From: Margaritifera margaritifera | Taxonomy: Eukaryota > Mollusca > Bivalvia > Unionida > Margaritiferidae | Assembly: GCA_029931535.1 (NCBI GenBank) | Contig: JAQPZY010001548.1 | Location: 1,013,001 to 1,077,000 of the forward strand | DNA length: 64,000 bases | Reading direction: 5' to 3' | In this document: positions 23,198-35,742 of the stretch, one piece after another | Numbering within the stretch: position 1 is the stretch's first letter | How the letters are laid out: each line of letters starts with the position of its first letter | Translations under genes and position numbers: made by a program | The notes under the pieces: model-generated | The model's input: the letters and a program-made list of their open reading frames with translations, nothing else | Databases searched by the model: none | What the model was told of the DNA's origin: nothing

Positions 23198-24719
23198 GAA
23201 AATGCTAAAATAGAAATGGTAATAAAATATGATACTGTCAACCTGGTTTTATTAATAATGATTCACAAGATTTACTGCTCAGACATTTATAATTTTACTA
23301 AGTTCCTGAAAAGTGGGATGAGGCACGACCATGAAAGGACAGAAAGAATCATGTGTAGTTATTACTTGATTGGGTGCAGTTATGACTGTGTTGTATGCCT
23401 GATCTGGTTGTAGAGAAATTTTAACTTCTTGGACACTTTTCAGTGAACCTCTTTCTCATTTTTGCCAATACATACAAATCCATTGTTCACTGTGTTTGTT
23501 TCCTAGGTAATAGATTAAACCTCTGAAAGATAATTTTCATATTACAAGTCCTTATTGATTTATCAGCTTAGACTTGCAAAGTTTAACACAAAATATATTG
23601 TTTTTATGTTGTAATCGCGTTATTTAAAACAAAGTTTGCTGAAAATATTTTATAGGTTTCTTTATTCTTCTTTTAACAGCATTATTCTTTATCCATAATC
23701 ATAAATTCAATTGGTTGTAATAATTTCTTAAAAGTTTTTCTTGATGAGAAGTATTTTTGGTATTTCAAAAAACTTTTCCAGATATATAAGTTTATTTTAG
23801 AAAGCTTTTATATGTTAACATGCGTTATAGTGGTGAAAAAGTGTAAGGTAGGATCTGGCTGTGAGAAATTCTACATTCTGGTCAGATGAGTGCTATTAAT
23901 TTTCCAGACTAAGCAGTTGCCATAGAAACGGACCAGTGGGATTCAGACAGGCATCAATGTACATACACATGTATGTAATATGATACTGGCAGGATATGAG
24001 AGATTGCATATGGGGAGAGGGAGAGATACTGGGTACAGCTGTATTACAGCTTGTTTAACACATGTTGTCTGGTTTAGTACAGGAATTAGTGGGGGAGGGT
24101 ATTAATTAGTCACTTCCTGTAAATCTTTATTATCAGACAAAGGAAATCATATATTGGCCTGACTCCTGTTATCTTGCTGACACAAGTGTTGATCACTTTC
24201 ATTGGAACTGATATCAGATCTTACAAAATTAAAAACCTGAAAAAGAACAATAAGCCAGTCCTAGGTTAATTTGTCTTTCATCTCTGCAGCTAGGAAGAAA
24301 AGCAGCAGATTTTCTGAATATTTATTGACTCAAATAAATACATGCATAACAATTGGGTTCCAGTGTAAGCTGTTGTCATTAACTGGGGGAGGGGGATATC
24401 ATTATTATCCTACCAACATGCGTACTATTCATGGTAATCTTAACTCCATTTATTTGTTTATTTGACTTTGTCTGTTTAAGTATAACTTTATTTGGTCACA
24501 TTGGGGCAACCTCTTGACAAATCTTGTGTATGTCCCATATGGGTAACTTACCAGAATGCTTTGTCTGGGTTATTATATAATGAATTCAGGTTGTGTCCAG
24601 TGGACCCAGACATAATTTTATCCATTGCACATTTTTTCAAAGCCCAAATTTAAATAATGTTTTCACAGAAGAGAATAATTGATGACTCATAAGAAGAAAG
24701 AAAGAAAGAATCCTTAAAG

Positions 24720-24936
24720 TACCGGTACTGTACAAGTCAGATCCAACTGCAAACTGCATAGATACAGATCTTCCATTGCATAATGCACCAGCAGATCTGG
24801 GTCTGTGAATTTTGTTAGCTCTAATTAGTAGAACAAACAACATAGACCGTGGTATGCCAGTGCATTATGTGATGACAGATCATGATCTGTGTTGTTTGCA
24901 GTTTGAAGCAAACTTATATGCAAGTGTGTATGGTAC
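24720..24936 (+). mobile_element. Double-hairpin MITE, copy B
   Basis: Same layout and direction as the copy at 20143: GATCCAACTGCAAACTGCATAG, first hairpin, the linker TCTAATTAGTAGAACAAACA, then the second hairpin with CATAGACC. More diverged, for example ATAGATACAGATCTTCC in place of ATAGACCCAGATCTGCC. The ends are weaker (GTACTGTACAAGTC ... GTGTGTATGGTAC). Confidence 0.8.
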
Positions 24937-25420
24937 CTTCTCTGGGCTGCTGAACAATTAAGTTATTTTACTGGTAGCCAGCTGGACTATCCAAATTATT
25001 TCAGTTTCAGAATAATCCACTTTCTGGGTTAATCCAACAATTTCTCATGTGAACAGTTTTGGGTGGTTCAAAGAGGAAAAGAACAAAATGACTGCAGAGT
25101 GCTTGTATAGAGATCATATACAATTTTGCTGTGCACAAAAACTTGCAAAAACTTGCCAGACCACAAGAGAAAAGTTGGAGCCAGATGGTTCTTAGGGACC
25201 AACCATTTAATTTTCGAGGGGTGGGGCTGAGATTTTCTTTTGAACCAGGATTTTTTTTTCTTTTACCTTAAGATTTTTTTTTCTTCTTTCAAGTAATATA
25301 ATGGATATTTTTACTTATTTTTTTTCTTCTACAAATCAAAGCAAGAATATTTTTTTCAAGCTATTTGAGGGCCAGAATTTTTTTTCTTACGAAAATGAAA
25401 TGATCAGTCATTTCAGAGGC

Positions 25421-25630
25421 TGTGATTGGTTGGTTGGTTTTTAACAGCACTTTCAACACATTATTGGCTAAGTCATACAGAGGGAGGGGATGGGAGCTAA
25501 GTGCCTTCCCCAAGGGCAAACTGAGGCAGCCAACCCTGGCTGTCCTGGGTGGGTCCTGAACCCACAACCCTTGGTTTACAAGACTGATGCTCTACCAACT
25601 GAGGCCCCAGCAAGAGCTACAGCTGTTCCC
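25421..25630 (-). mobile_element. tRNA-derived SINE (Thr-like head)
   Basis: Read on the minus strand, the head contains a tRNA-like segment with an A box (TCAGTTGGTAGAGCA), an anticodon-loop equivalent CTTGTAAACC (TGT, Thr-like) and a B box (GGTTCAGGACC). A body follows with the complement of AAGTGCCTTCCCCAAGGGCA, a motif shared by many animal SINEs, and the element ends in a CCAA-rich tail (ATTGGTTGGTTGGTT on the plus strand). TTCAGAGGC flanks both sides (25412-25420 and 25631-25639) as a target duplication. It is not a functional tRNA gene: it lacks an acceptor stem partner. Confidence 0.85.
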
Positions 25631-25790
25631 TTCAGAGGCCCCAGCAAACATTTTGCACAGAGCATTGTATGTATGATCATTGTTCTTACATGATAAACAA
25701 CTAAGTACAATATTATATCAAATACTTGAAAAAAGTTAATGCACATAAGCAACCTGTAATGCACATGATTTGGATGTTTAAGTATAGCTT

Positions 25791-25794
<4 letters not shown>

Positions 25795-25851
<57 letters not shown>

Positions 25852-25910
25852 GACTTTGTATAGCGCCTAATCTTTAGAAGCTCTAAGCGCTTTACAACAT
25901 TATATAACAC
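25795..25910. repeat. (AAT)n microsatellite with attached short repeat
   Basis: About 18 AAT units are followed directly by GGACTTTGTATAGCGCCTAA and TCTAAGCGCTTTACAAC. This conserved TATAGCGCC ... AAGCGCTTTACA block is found next to AAT/ATT tracts in many marine invertebrate genomes (general knowledge), suggesting a microsatellite-associated mobile repeat. Confidence 0.8.
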
Positions 25911-26858
25911 CTAAAAAAAAAAAAAAAAAGTTTTGTGCGTTAAACAAGCTGAAAGCAGCCCAGTCATACAAGAGTGAAAAATCTCAAACTCTCTCCAAAA
26001 CATCATAATGATATAGGATTTCCAGTTCCTGTAGTTACAAAACTGTCCAAACCAAAATAGCATAATGATACAGGATTTTCCAGTTGTAGTTACAAAACTG
26101 TCCAAGATAAAACTTGAACTCAGACTCTAAATTCTAAAATTAAAAGCTATACTGTCATTGTTAGTCTTGCAATATCATTGTAATTATTTTAATTTTGCTG
26201 AGAAAATTTGTACAGAAGATCAAATTCTTTAAAATTTGATAATGAGCTTAATTTTTGTGCTTAGTTGTGCAAGTGCTGGATTTATTCCCCTCTATAAATG
26301 TGGATTCGATAAAATGTGTTACTCTTGTTGTCAGTGTGACTATGAAGTTTTGTTTACATTTTTAGGTCACAAAAATTGATATTTAAAAACAGGGGTGGCA
26401 GAGAAGTTATGAACATGTTTCTGTTTTTTAAAATTGTTTTAAATGAATGTGGGATAACAATTTATTAGTAAGCTGAAGGACTTTTTTTGCAACATGTGGT
26501 TTATCATACAGTGGAGAATATTAGGTCCTCAATGTTTACATAATTTATACTGAATAAAAGGAGTTCACATTCCTTGGTTCGCTATTTTATATGGCCAACT
26601 GTTTTAACCTGACAAGCCTAGAGAGCACTGACGGTCAATTAAACTGAGGGATGAACTGTTCATGACAAGCACAGGTGTTACAGAAATTTAGAACATTTGA
26701 GAACCATTAAACAGCTCTTTTTGGCTGAAAAAAAATAATTAATTTACCAAGATTAGTTGGAAACACACATTTGTTATATGACACTCATCAGATTTTACTT
26801 GCTTTACTAGTCTCCAATGTCTTACCAACAACATACATGTATGTGGGTTATAATGTGC

Positions 26859-27077
26859 TACCATATATACTTGTTTGTAAGTTCATCTGCAAGAAACATA
26901 GGCCCTGCCCTGATTTGCTGTTGCATTATGTGCCGGCAGATTAGAGTCTGTGTTGTTTGTTCTACTAAATACTCCTAACAAACTGCATAGACCCAGATCT
27001 GCTGGCACATTATGCCATGGCAGATCTTGGTCTGTGCAGTGTGCAGTTGGACTAGACTTATAATTGAGTACGTACAG
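26859..27077 (-). mobile_element. Double-hairpin MITE, copy C
   Basis: Inverse direction to copy A. Starts TACCATATATACTTG, has the ACATAGGCCCTG hairpin, the linker TTGTTCTACTAAATACTCCT, then the CATAGACCCAGATCTGC hairpin and GCAGTTGGACTAGACTTATAA. The right end (GAGTACGTACAGT) is diverged. Confidence 0.8.
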
Positions 27078-27736
27078 TGTTCATTTTGTCCACATTACTG
27101 ATGAAAAATAAATGCCATAAATGTCATCTTGCTTTGAATTAACTTCTAAGACCATTGTGCTTTATTTATGCATAACTACAGACCATCCCCAGTCACATCC
27201 CACTGTTTAAAGGTTAAATTTTCTCTGTTGGAATCAACTTATATTACATCACACATGTATGTACCACTGTATGTTTGCACACATCAGTGCATCATCTAAT
27301 AAATGCAATGTGGATGCATGGCCTGAGCACATTATCGTCTCATTTTTTGAAAAGTTTGTGTGCACAAAATTGTCAGAAATGATTGAATAATGTAAAGTAA
27401 ACTACGTAGATGTTTGAAAAAATGAGGTTTGTTTGGTTGTTTGAGTATTTGAGATAGCTTCCAAAAGAAGGCTTTGGGTTGGAGCAAGTACATGTACATA
27501 ATGCTGAGTATATGAGTTGTTTGATGTTCTAGTTATTCTGTGTGCTGAATCAGAGTTTGTTTTGTAAATAAAATCCCATCTGAATGAGTTTACGGTTCAT
27601 TTGTGCATTGGTATAATACTGTATTTAATAATAATAGAGACCCCAACATCTGATAGTAATTTTTCTCAGAGGCATGACAGAATCTTGGGAATGATCTGGA
27701 AGAATAGAATAAACCTTTTAATACACCAGCATTATA

Positions 27737-27947
27737 TACCGTATATAAGTCGGGTCCAAATGTAAACAGCATAGACCCTGAGCTGCTGTCGCATAATGCA
27801 CTGGCAGATCAGGGTCTATGTTGTTTGTTCTACTGATTAGTCCTTACAAACTGCATAGACCCAGATCTGCCTACACATTATGTGATGGCAAATCTGGGTC
27901 TATTCAGTTTGCAGTTGGTATCAGATTATATGCGAGTATATACGGTA
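27737..27947 (-). mobile_element. Double-hairpin MITE, copy D (best preserved ends)
   Basis: Starts TACCGTATATAAGTCGGGTC and ends GCGAGTATATACGGTA, so the termini are inverted repeats of CCGTATATA flanked by TA on both sides, which would fit a TA target duplication. Hairpin 1 pairs GCATAGACCCTGAGCTGC with GGCAGATCAGGGTCTATG; hairpin 2 pairs GCATAGACCCAGATCTGCC with GGCAAATCTGGGTCTATTC. The linker is TTGTTCTACTGATTAGTCCT. Confidence 0.88.
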
Positions 27948-27959
27948 GGTTTCCTTGTG

Positions 27960-29010
27960 TCCATCCATCCTTCCAGCTGTCATGCAATCTTGTGAATGCA
28001 ACTAGCCCTGCAGTTTTTGAAAGATTGCCCTGAAACTTGATAAATATCATGGCCATCACATTAAGATGCACAGATTGACAAATCACTATGCTCCCGAGTT
28101 ATTACTCTTTTTGTCTTGGGAATGAAACTAGTCTCAGTTTTTGATGGACTGCTATGAAACTAGTCTCAGTTTTTGATGGACTGCTATGAAATTATGTCCA
28201 TATCATCATCATCATGAAGGTGTGCATATTGAAAAATCACTTTGCAACTGTGATTTTTGTTAGGGTTGTAGCTTTTCTTTTACCTAAGCTGGATATTGTA
28301 TAACATAATATTGTGAATGCAGCTCATCAAACAGTTTTAAGTGGATTGCCATGCATCTTTGTACATGTTATGTCCATTGTCTAAAGATGTGCATATTGTC
28401 ATATCACTTTGCTCACACAATTTTTGTCCAAGATATTGCCCCTTTTAATCATGCAGCTGAATGCTACATGTATGACAGAATCTTGTGAATGCAACTTGTC
28501 TCATAGTTTTTTATTGATCACTTGGTACATATTATAGTTATTATCTAAAGATGATCATGTGCCTATTGTCAGATCACTGTTTCTGCTAGTTTTGTAAGAG
28601 TTATTGCCCTTTTTGACTAAAAACTGGATTCAGTATTTGAGGGAATCTTGTGAATTAAATGTATTCTTACAGTTGTTAGTGGGTTGTAGTAAAACTTGAC
28701 ATATATAATATAATGGTCATCATTAGAAGATTCTCGCAGATGTTGATGGATTTCTGTCATACTTGGTACATATTATTATCATTATCTTAAGATATACTTA
28801 TTAACCAATCACTGTACTCACTTATCAGTTATAGCCCTTTTTGATTTACTAATGGGTATAATATATTGACTGCAATTAGTCTTACAGGTATTGATGGATT
28901 TTTGATACGTGGTACATATCAAGGTCATCAAGATATGGACATTGACTTGTCATTGTGCTTGCATGATTTTAGAAGAGTTATTGCATCTGTTTTACATGCA
29001 GCTTAGCTGT
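27960..29010. repeat. Diverged tandem array, about 170-bp unit
   Basis: About six units share, in order, CTTGTGAATGCAACT, CAGTTTTTGA, GAAACTTGATA.ATATCATGG, AAGATG.GCATATTG, ATCACT.TGCTC and TTATTGCCCTTTTTG. Unit starts fall near 27990, 28115, 28312, 28482, 28648 and 28870. Divergence is high, so the array is old. Confidence 0.75.
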
Positions 29011-29095
29011 ATAGTCTCTCAGTTGTTTTCAGTTGAGATTGCACTTTAGACTTATCTCCATCATGGGTTGGGGGAGGGGTATGGCGGGGGACCAA

Positions 29096-29219
29096 TCAAG
29101 TATGTATGGATTGGGTTTAATGACACATTAGCACAATTCTAGCTATATAGTGCCGGTTAAAAGTTGAGCTCCAGAAAATGTACATGTAAAAATTGCTAAA
29201 AGCATTAGGAAAATTAACA
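29096..29219 (+). repeat. Dispersed repeat, copy 1 (left of the 69-bp minisatellite)
   Basis: Matches 34361-34483 in the same orientation over about 124 bases with roughly a dozen differences, including the shared CACAATTCTAGCTATATAGT and GAAAATGTACATGTAAAAAT. The first half (TTTAATG.CACAT.AGCAC, TATAGTGCC) resembles the body of the SINE-like sequence near 49670. Confidence 0.9.
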
Positions 29220-30129
29220 CGGCAGATCAAATTCTGATGTCATGTTGACATGATGTTAAAAATAGCACTCATTTTTTTCTCTTTCTTTTAAGCCTCAAAA
29301 GTGTTTGCTCACCAAACTGAATTTTTTGCTTTCTTTACCCATCTATCCTAAATCTGCTGAGTAGAGATTTTCAAGCCAATTTCTGGTATGCAGGTCAGAC
29401 TTTGTCAACTGGTAGCTAAACAAACACTGTTCCCCTTGAAAAATTAGATTTTGTCTAGCAAGTTGTGTAACTTTTCATTGAAGTAAAGACTAGCTTATCT
29501 CTGTTTAACATACTTTTGACCTAGTGGCATACACTGAGTACACTTTAATGTAAAGAAGTCTTTTTATATTCAGCTGAAATGTGAATGTCCTATCAAGAAT
29601 GGCATCTGTACTATAAACATACTTCTGTTGATAGTGAAAACTTGTTCATTTGACTTCTTTGTACTGTAAATCAGAATGTTTTAGTGTCATTAAAGATGAG
29701 TGAATCTGTGGTTATTTTCAGCATATTAGTGACCTGAAATTGTAGGGAATTTAAAAATGCAAGAATATTAATTTTTTCTTGCCTGTCAAACACAGGTATC
29801 ACTTTCCAGTGGTATTGTCATTGTTTCGGGCATAGGTGTATACATAAAGTGTTTGTATTTAGCTCAGTTTTTCTGACACTGATCATTAGATCTTCGAGTT
29901 TTGCAAATACAGCCCCCAGTTAGTTTTAATTTTGTGCTCCCAACCCCTCCCCCTTCCATGCCCCCCAACGTTAGCTAAGAATATATTTGAATGTTTGTTT
30001 TTTTCTTCAGTCAAACACATACATATTCACTTGTTTCATGTTTAGATCATACTTCATTCATGCAGAAGCTCTATCTGAGGAAAGCAAACTAGGTCAGTTT
30101 ATAAAACCTATTGGGCCTGAAGTGCTGAG

Positions 30130-33100
30130 TATACAAATATTAGATACACACTGTGCTACTATAATGCATTTGATACCATATTTATTACACTGTGTGTATA
30201 CAAGTATCAAATAGACACTGTGCTACTATAATGCATTTGATACCATATTTACTCTACTGTGTGTGTATACAAATATCAAATAGACACTGTGCTACTATAA
30301 TCCATTTGATACCATATTTATTACACTGTGTGTATATACAAATATCAAATAGACACTGTGCTACTATAATGCATTTGATACCATATTTATTACACTGTGT
30401 GTATATACAAATATCAAATAGACACTGTGCTACTATAATGCATTTGATACCATATTTACTCTACTGTGTGTGTATACAAGTATCAAATAGACACTGTGCT
30501 ACTATAATGCATTTGATACCATATTTACTCTACTGTGTGTGTATACAAATATCAAATACACACTGTGCTACTATAATGCATTTGATACCATATTTACTCT
30601 ACTGTGTGTGTATACAAATATCAAATAGACACTGTGCTACTATAATGCATTTGATACCATATTTACTCTACTGTGTGTGTATACAAATATCAAATACACA
30701 CTGTGCTACTATAATGCATTTGATACCATATTTACTATACTGTATGTGTATACAAATATCAAATACACACTGTGCTACTATAATGCATTTGATACCATAT
30801 TTACTCTACTGTGTGTGTATACAAGTATCAAATAGACACTGTGCTACTATAATGCATTTGATACCATATTTACTCTACTGTGTGTGTATACAAGTATCAA
30901 ATAGACACTGTGCTACTATAATGCATTTGATACCATATTTACTCTACTGTGTGTGTATACAAATATCAAATAGACACTGTGCTACTATAATGCATTTGAT
31001 ACCATATTTACTATACTGTATGTGTATACAAATATCAAATAGACACTGTGCTACTATAATGCATTTGATACCATATTTACTATACTGTGTGTGTATACAA
31101 ATATCAAATAGACACTGTGCTACTATAATGCATTTGATACCATATTTACTATACTGTGTGTGTATACAAATATCAAATAGACACTGTGCTACTATAATGC
31201 ATTTGATACCATATTTACTATACTGTGTGTGTATACAAATATCAAATAGACACTGTGCTACTATAATGCATTTGATACCATATTTACTATACTGTATGTG
31301 TATACAAATATCAAATAGACAATGTGCTACTATAATGCATTTGATACCATATTTACTATACTGTGTGTGTATACAAATATCAAATAGACAATGTGCTACT
31401 ATAATGCATTTGATACCATATTTACTATACTGTGTGTGTATACAAATATCAAATAGACAATGTGCTACTATAATGCATTTGATACCATATTTACTATACT
31501 GTATGTGTATACAAATATCAAATACACACTGTGCTACTATAATGCATTTGATACCATATTTGCTCTACTGTGTGTGTATACAAATATCAAATAGACACTG
31601 TGCTACTATAATGCATTTGATACCATATTTGCTCTACTGTGTGTGTATACAAATATCAAATAGACACTGTGCTACTATAATGCATTTGATACCATATTTA
31701 CTATACTGTATGTGTATACAAATATCAAATAGACACTGTGCTACTATAATGCATTTGATACCATATTTACTATACTGTATGTGTATACAAATATCAAATA
31801 GACACTGTGCTACTATAATGCATTTGATACCATATTTACTCTACTGTGTGTGTATACAAGTATCAAATAGACACTGTGCTACTATAATGCATTTGATACC
31901 ATATTTACTCTACTGTGTGTGTATACAAGTATCAAATAGACACTGTGCTACTATAATGCATTTGATACCATATTTACTCTACTGTGTGTGTATACAAATA
32001 TCAAATAGACACTGTGCTACTATAATCCATTTGATACCATATTTACTCTACTGTGTGTGTATACAAATATTAGATAGACACTGTGCTACTATAATGCATT
32101 TGATACCATATTTACTCTACTGTGTCTGTATACAAATATTAGATAGACACTGTGCTACTATAATGCATTTGATACCATATTTACTCTACTGTGTGTGTAT
32201 ACAAGTATCAAATAGACACTGTGCTACTATAATGCATTTGATACCATATTTACTCTACTGTGTGTGTATACAAATATCAAATACACACTGTGCTACTATA
32301 ATGCATTTGATACCATATTTACTCTACTGTGTGTGTATACAAGTATCAAATAGACACTGTGCTACTATAATGCATTTGATACCATATTTACTCTACTGTG
32401 TCTGTATACAAATATCAAATAGACACTGTGCTACTATAATGCATTTGATACCATATTTACTCTACTGTGTCTGTATACAAATATCAAATAGACACTGTGC
32501 TACTATAATGCATTTGATACCATATTTACTCTACTGTGTGTGTATACAAATATCAAATAGACACTGTGCTACTATAATGCATTTGATACCATATTTACTC
32601 TACTGTGTGTGTATACAAATATCAAATAGACACTGTGCTACTATAATGCATTTGATACCATATTTACTATACTGTATGTGTATACAAATATCAAATAGAC
32701 ACTGTGCTACTATAATGCATTTGATACCATATTTACTATACTGTATGTGTATACAAATATCAAATAGACACTGTGCTACTATAATGCGTTTGATACCATA
32801 TTTACTCTACTGTGTGTGTATACAAATATCAAATAGACACTGTGCTACTATAATGCATTTGATACCATATTTACTATACTGTATGTGTATACAAATATTA
32901 GATACACACTGTGCTACTATAATGCATTTGATACCATATTTACTCTACTGTGTGTGTATACAAGTATCAAATAGACACTGTGCTACTATAATGCATTTGA
33001 TACCATATTTACTATACTGTATGTGTATACAAATATCAAATAGACACTGTGCTACTATAATGCATTTGATACCATATTTACTATACTGTATGTGTATACA

Positions 33101-33651
33101 AATATCAAATAGACACTGTGCTACTATAATGCATTTGATACCATATTTATTACACTGTGTGTATACAAATATTAGATACACACTGTGCTACTATAATGCA
33201 TTTGATACCATATTTACTCTACTGTGTGTGTATACAAATATCAAATAGACACTGTGCTACTATAATGCAGTTGATACCATATTTACTATACTGTATGTGT
33301 ATACAAATGTCAAATAGACACTGTGCTACTATAATGCATTTGATACCATATTTACTATACTGTATGTATATACAAATATCAAATAGACAATGTGCTACTA
33401 TAATGCATTTGATACCATATTTACTATACTGTATGTGTATACAAATATCAAATACACACTGTGCTACTATAATGCATTTGATACCATATTTACTCTACTG
33501 TATGTATATACAAATATCAAATAGACACTGTGCTACTATAATGCATTTGATACCATATTTACTCTACTGTGTGTGTATACAAATATCAAATAGACACTGT
33601 GCTGCTATAATGCAGTTGATACCATATTTACTATACTGTATGGCTAATTAG
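30130..33651. repeat. Large minisatellite, 69-bp unit, about 51 copies
   Basis: TGCTACTATAATGCATTTGA recurs every 69 bases (for example 30221 and 30290). The unit continues ATACCATATTTACTCTACTG and TGTGTGTATACAAATATCAA. Copies differ at few sites: CTCTACTGTGT versus CTATACTGTAT, ATAGACAC versus ATACACAC, AAATATC versus AAGTATC. Since 69 is a multiple of three and one frame has no stop, a frame of over 1000 codons exists, reading as a 23-residue repeat (ISNRHCATIMHLIPYLLYC...). Lying inside laminin intron 2 on the sense strand, with no splice sites or conserved domain, it is satellite DNA rather than a gene. Confidence 0.96.
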
Positions 33652-34360
33652 ATTTGAAAATGCTGTCAACAAGATTTTTCTTTATATACATGTACTTACA
33701 TTGTACTGCTGGTGGATCATATGATTGAAACATTTGAACTGGACAGTTTCAGTTAAGATTTATGGGAAGTTAACAAAGTATTTTTTTAAAGAATAAAATA
33801 CACGTACATGTATATAGTATTTTCCCAGTGGTTCATGACTGTTCCAGAAGAGAGATGACTGCACTTTTCAAGATGTGCACTTTACTGCATGTATCTCTGG
33901 CCTGGGTGTGGTCCAAATTTAATTTTTGCTTGCTCAGCACATCTGCACTCATGAAATATCAGCATAGCTTTTGATTTTTTGTATCAATCATAGTGCAGTG
34001 AATCTTGTTTACTGAATCCTTGATGTAATGGCCACTTAAACTACACCTTTTACTGAATCCTTGATGTAATGGTCACTTACACTACACTTTGAACCCTAGA
34101 AAATGTATACATTTGTATGGAACATTAGATTACAGGTATACCACTTGAATGCTGTCTCTTAATGCAGAATCCATATGGACCTAAAAAAATTCATGAAAAC
34201 AAGGGACAGTGTATAAATGTAACATCCTTTCAGCTATTCTTCATGAAAACTGGACACAAGCAATCATCTTAGCAGCTTGGTGTTAGCTTTGTGGAAAAAG
34301 TTCTATGTGGAAGTATTAAACTGCTGTTATTATGACTATATATTTCTATATCATACACAT

Positions 34361-34483
34361 TCAAGTATGTATGGGTTGTGTTTAATGGCACATCAGCACA
34401 ATTCTAGCTATATAGTGCCGGTTAAAAGTTCAGCTCAAGAAAATGTACATGTAAAAATTGTTAAAAAATTAGGAAAATTAACC
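34361..34483 (+). repeat. Dispersed repeat, copy 2 (right of the 69-bp minisatellite)
   Basis: Partner of 29096-29219, same orientation, about 5.3 kb away. Followed by AT-rich sequence in which GATATTCAAATTCTTTAAAA and GATGTTAAAATTCTTTAAAA units recur near 34530 and 34625. Confidence 0.9.
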
Positions 34484-35517
34484 TTTCAAAATGAACATAA
34501 ACATAATAATCTTGAAATATAAAAGGTAAAGATATTCAAATTCTTTAAAAGGTACATAAAATAAAAGATCATGGTAAAAAAAAGTAAAATTCTTAAAATA
34601 TAATATCAGAGATGAACAGTTAAAGATGTTAAAATTCTTTAAAAGGTATGTAAAATAAAAGATAATTGCAAAAATGGTAAAATGATAAAATCCTTAAAAC
34701 AACTTGATTATGTGTGTTGATATGATCATGTAAACATGACGACAAATTCACATATTTAGGTTGTTATATATGGTGGCAACATGTCAACTTACATGGACTA
34801 AGACAATATATATAGTAATGATTGTTTATAATGTTTCACAGGGGACTGGGATTTTAAAATGTTGTAACCGAGAAAACGTTACATCCAATTCATTTTTTTC
34901 ACCTTCAAAATGTTTATGTACTTGTCCATGTCAATGACATTGGACATACATGTAGTAAACAATTTATACTGGTATTATTATGGTCAGAACTTGTATGTAA
35001 CAGTAATAAAATTTTCAAACAACAAACATTTGTGTGAATACATGTTATCATAAAACAAGTTATAAACCAGTAAGTTTTACCATCCAATGAAGTGTCAACA
35101 TACATGTACATGCACCAGCCAGTGAATCATAAAAATCACTTTTATGTGAAATTGTCTCTGTTCAATAACTCAGTTGCTTCCTGGCAATCAATAATTTCGC
35201 AAACAATATCTTCATGGTACAACAAATTAACATTTCAGTTGGTATCACAGGTGTGACAGTGTCACTATGAGAATTAACATGGTACAATAAATCACAATCC
35301 TTGTTACCAAATAAAAAGTGATAACATGTATTCACACATCAAAGCAAGGGCAACATCATCATCAGCATCACTATCACTGGCAATAACATCAGCTTGCTCA
35401 CTAAACACAGTTTGCAAAACAATCTGTGGAAACATCACGCCATACACAATAAATCATATTGATTGCAGAAAGTACATTCATTTCACAATCAATTTTTTTT
35501 CCAAGGCTTGCGAGGTA

Positions 35518-35742
35518 TCTTTTTATTAGAGCACATCGGTACTTTGACTTCTATTCCCTATATTTTTTTATTAGAGCACATCGGTACTTTGACTTCTATT
35601 CCCTATATTTTTTTATTAGAGCACATCGGTACTTTGACTTCTATTCCCTATATTTTTTTATTAGAGCACATCGGTACTTTGACTTCTATTCCCTATATCT
35701 TTTTATTAGAGCACATCGGTACTTTGACTTCTATTATTTTTT
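35518..35742. repeat. Minisatellite, 45-bp unit, 5 copies
   Basis: GAGCACATCGGTACTTTGAC recurs every 45 bases (35529, 35574 and onward), followed by TTCTATTCCCTATATTTTTT. Copies are almost identical. Two overlapping plus-strand frames stay open because the unit is a multiple of three. Confidence 0.97.

Noticed and set aside
25545..25614. A tRNA-Thr gene on the minus strand
   Set aside because: A and B boxes are present but the acceptor stem does not pair and a SINE body and tail follow; it is a SINE head.
30192..33248. A plus-strand open frame of 1018 codons
   Set aside because: It is a translation of the 69-bp minisatellite, whose unit is divisible by three; no start context, splice sites or domain, and it lies within laminin intron 2.
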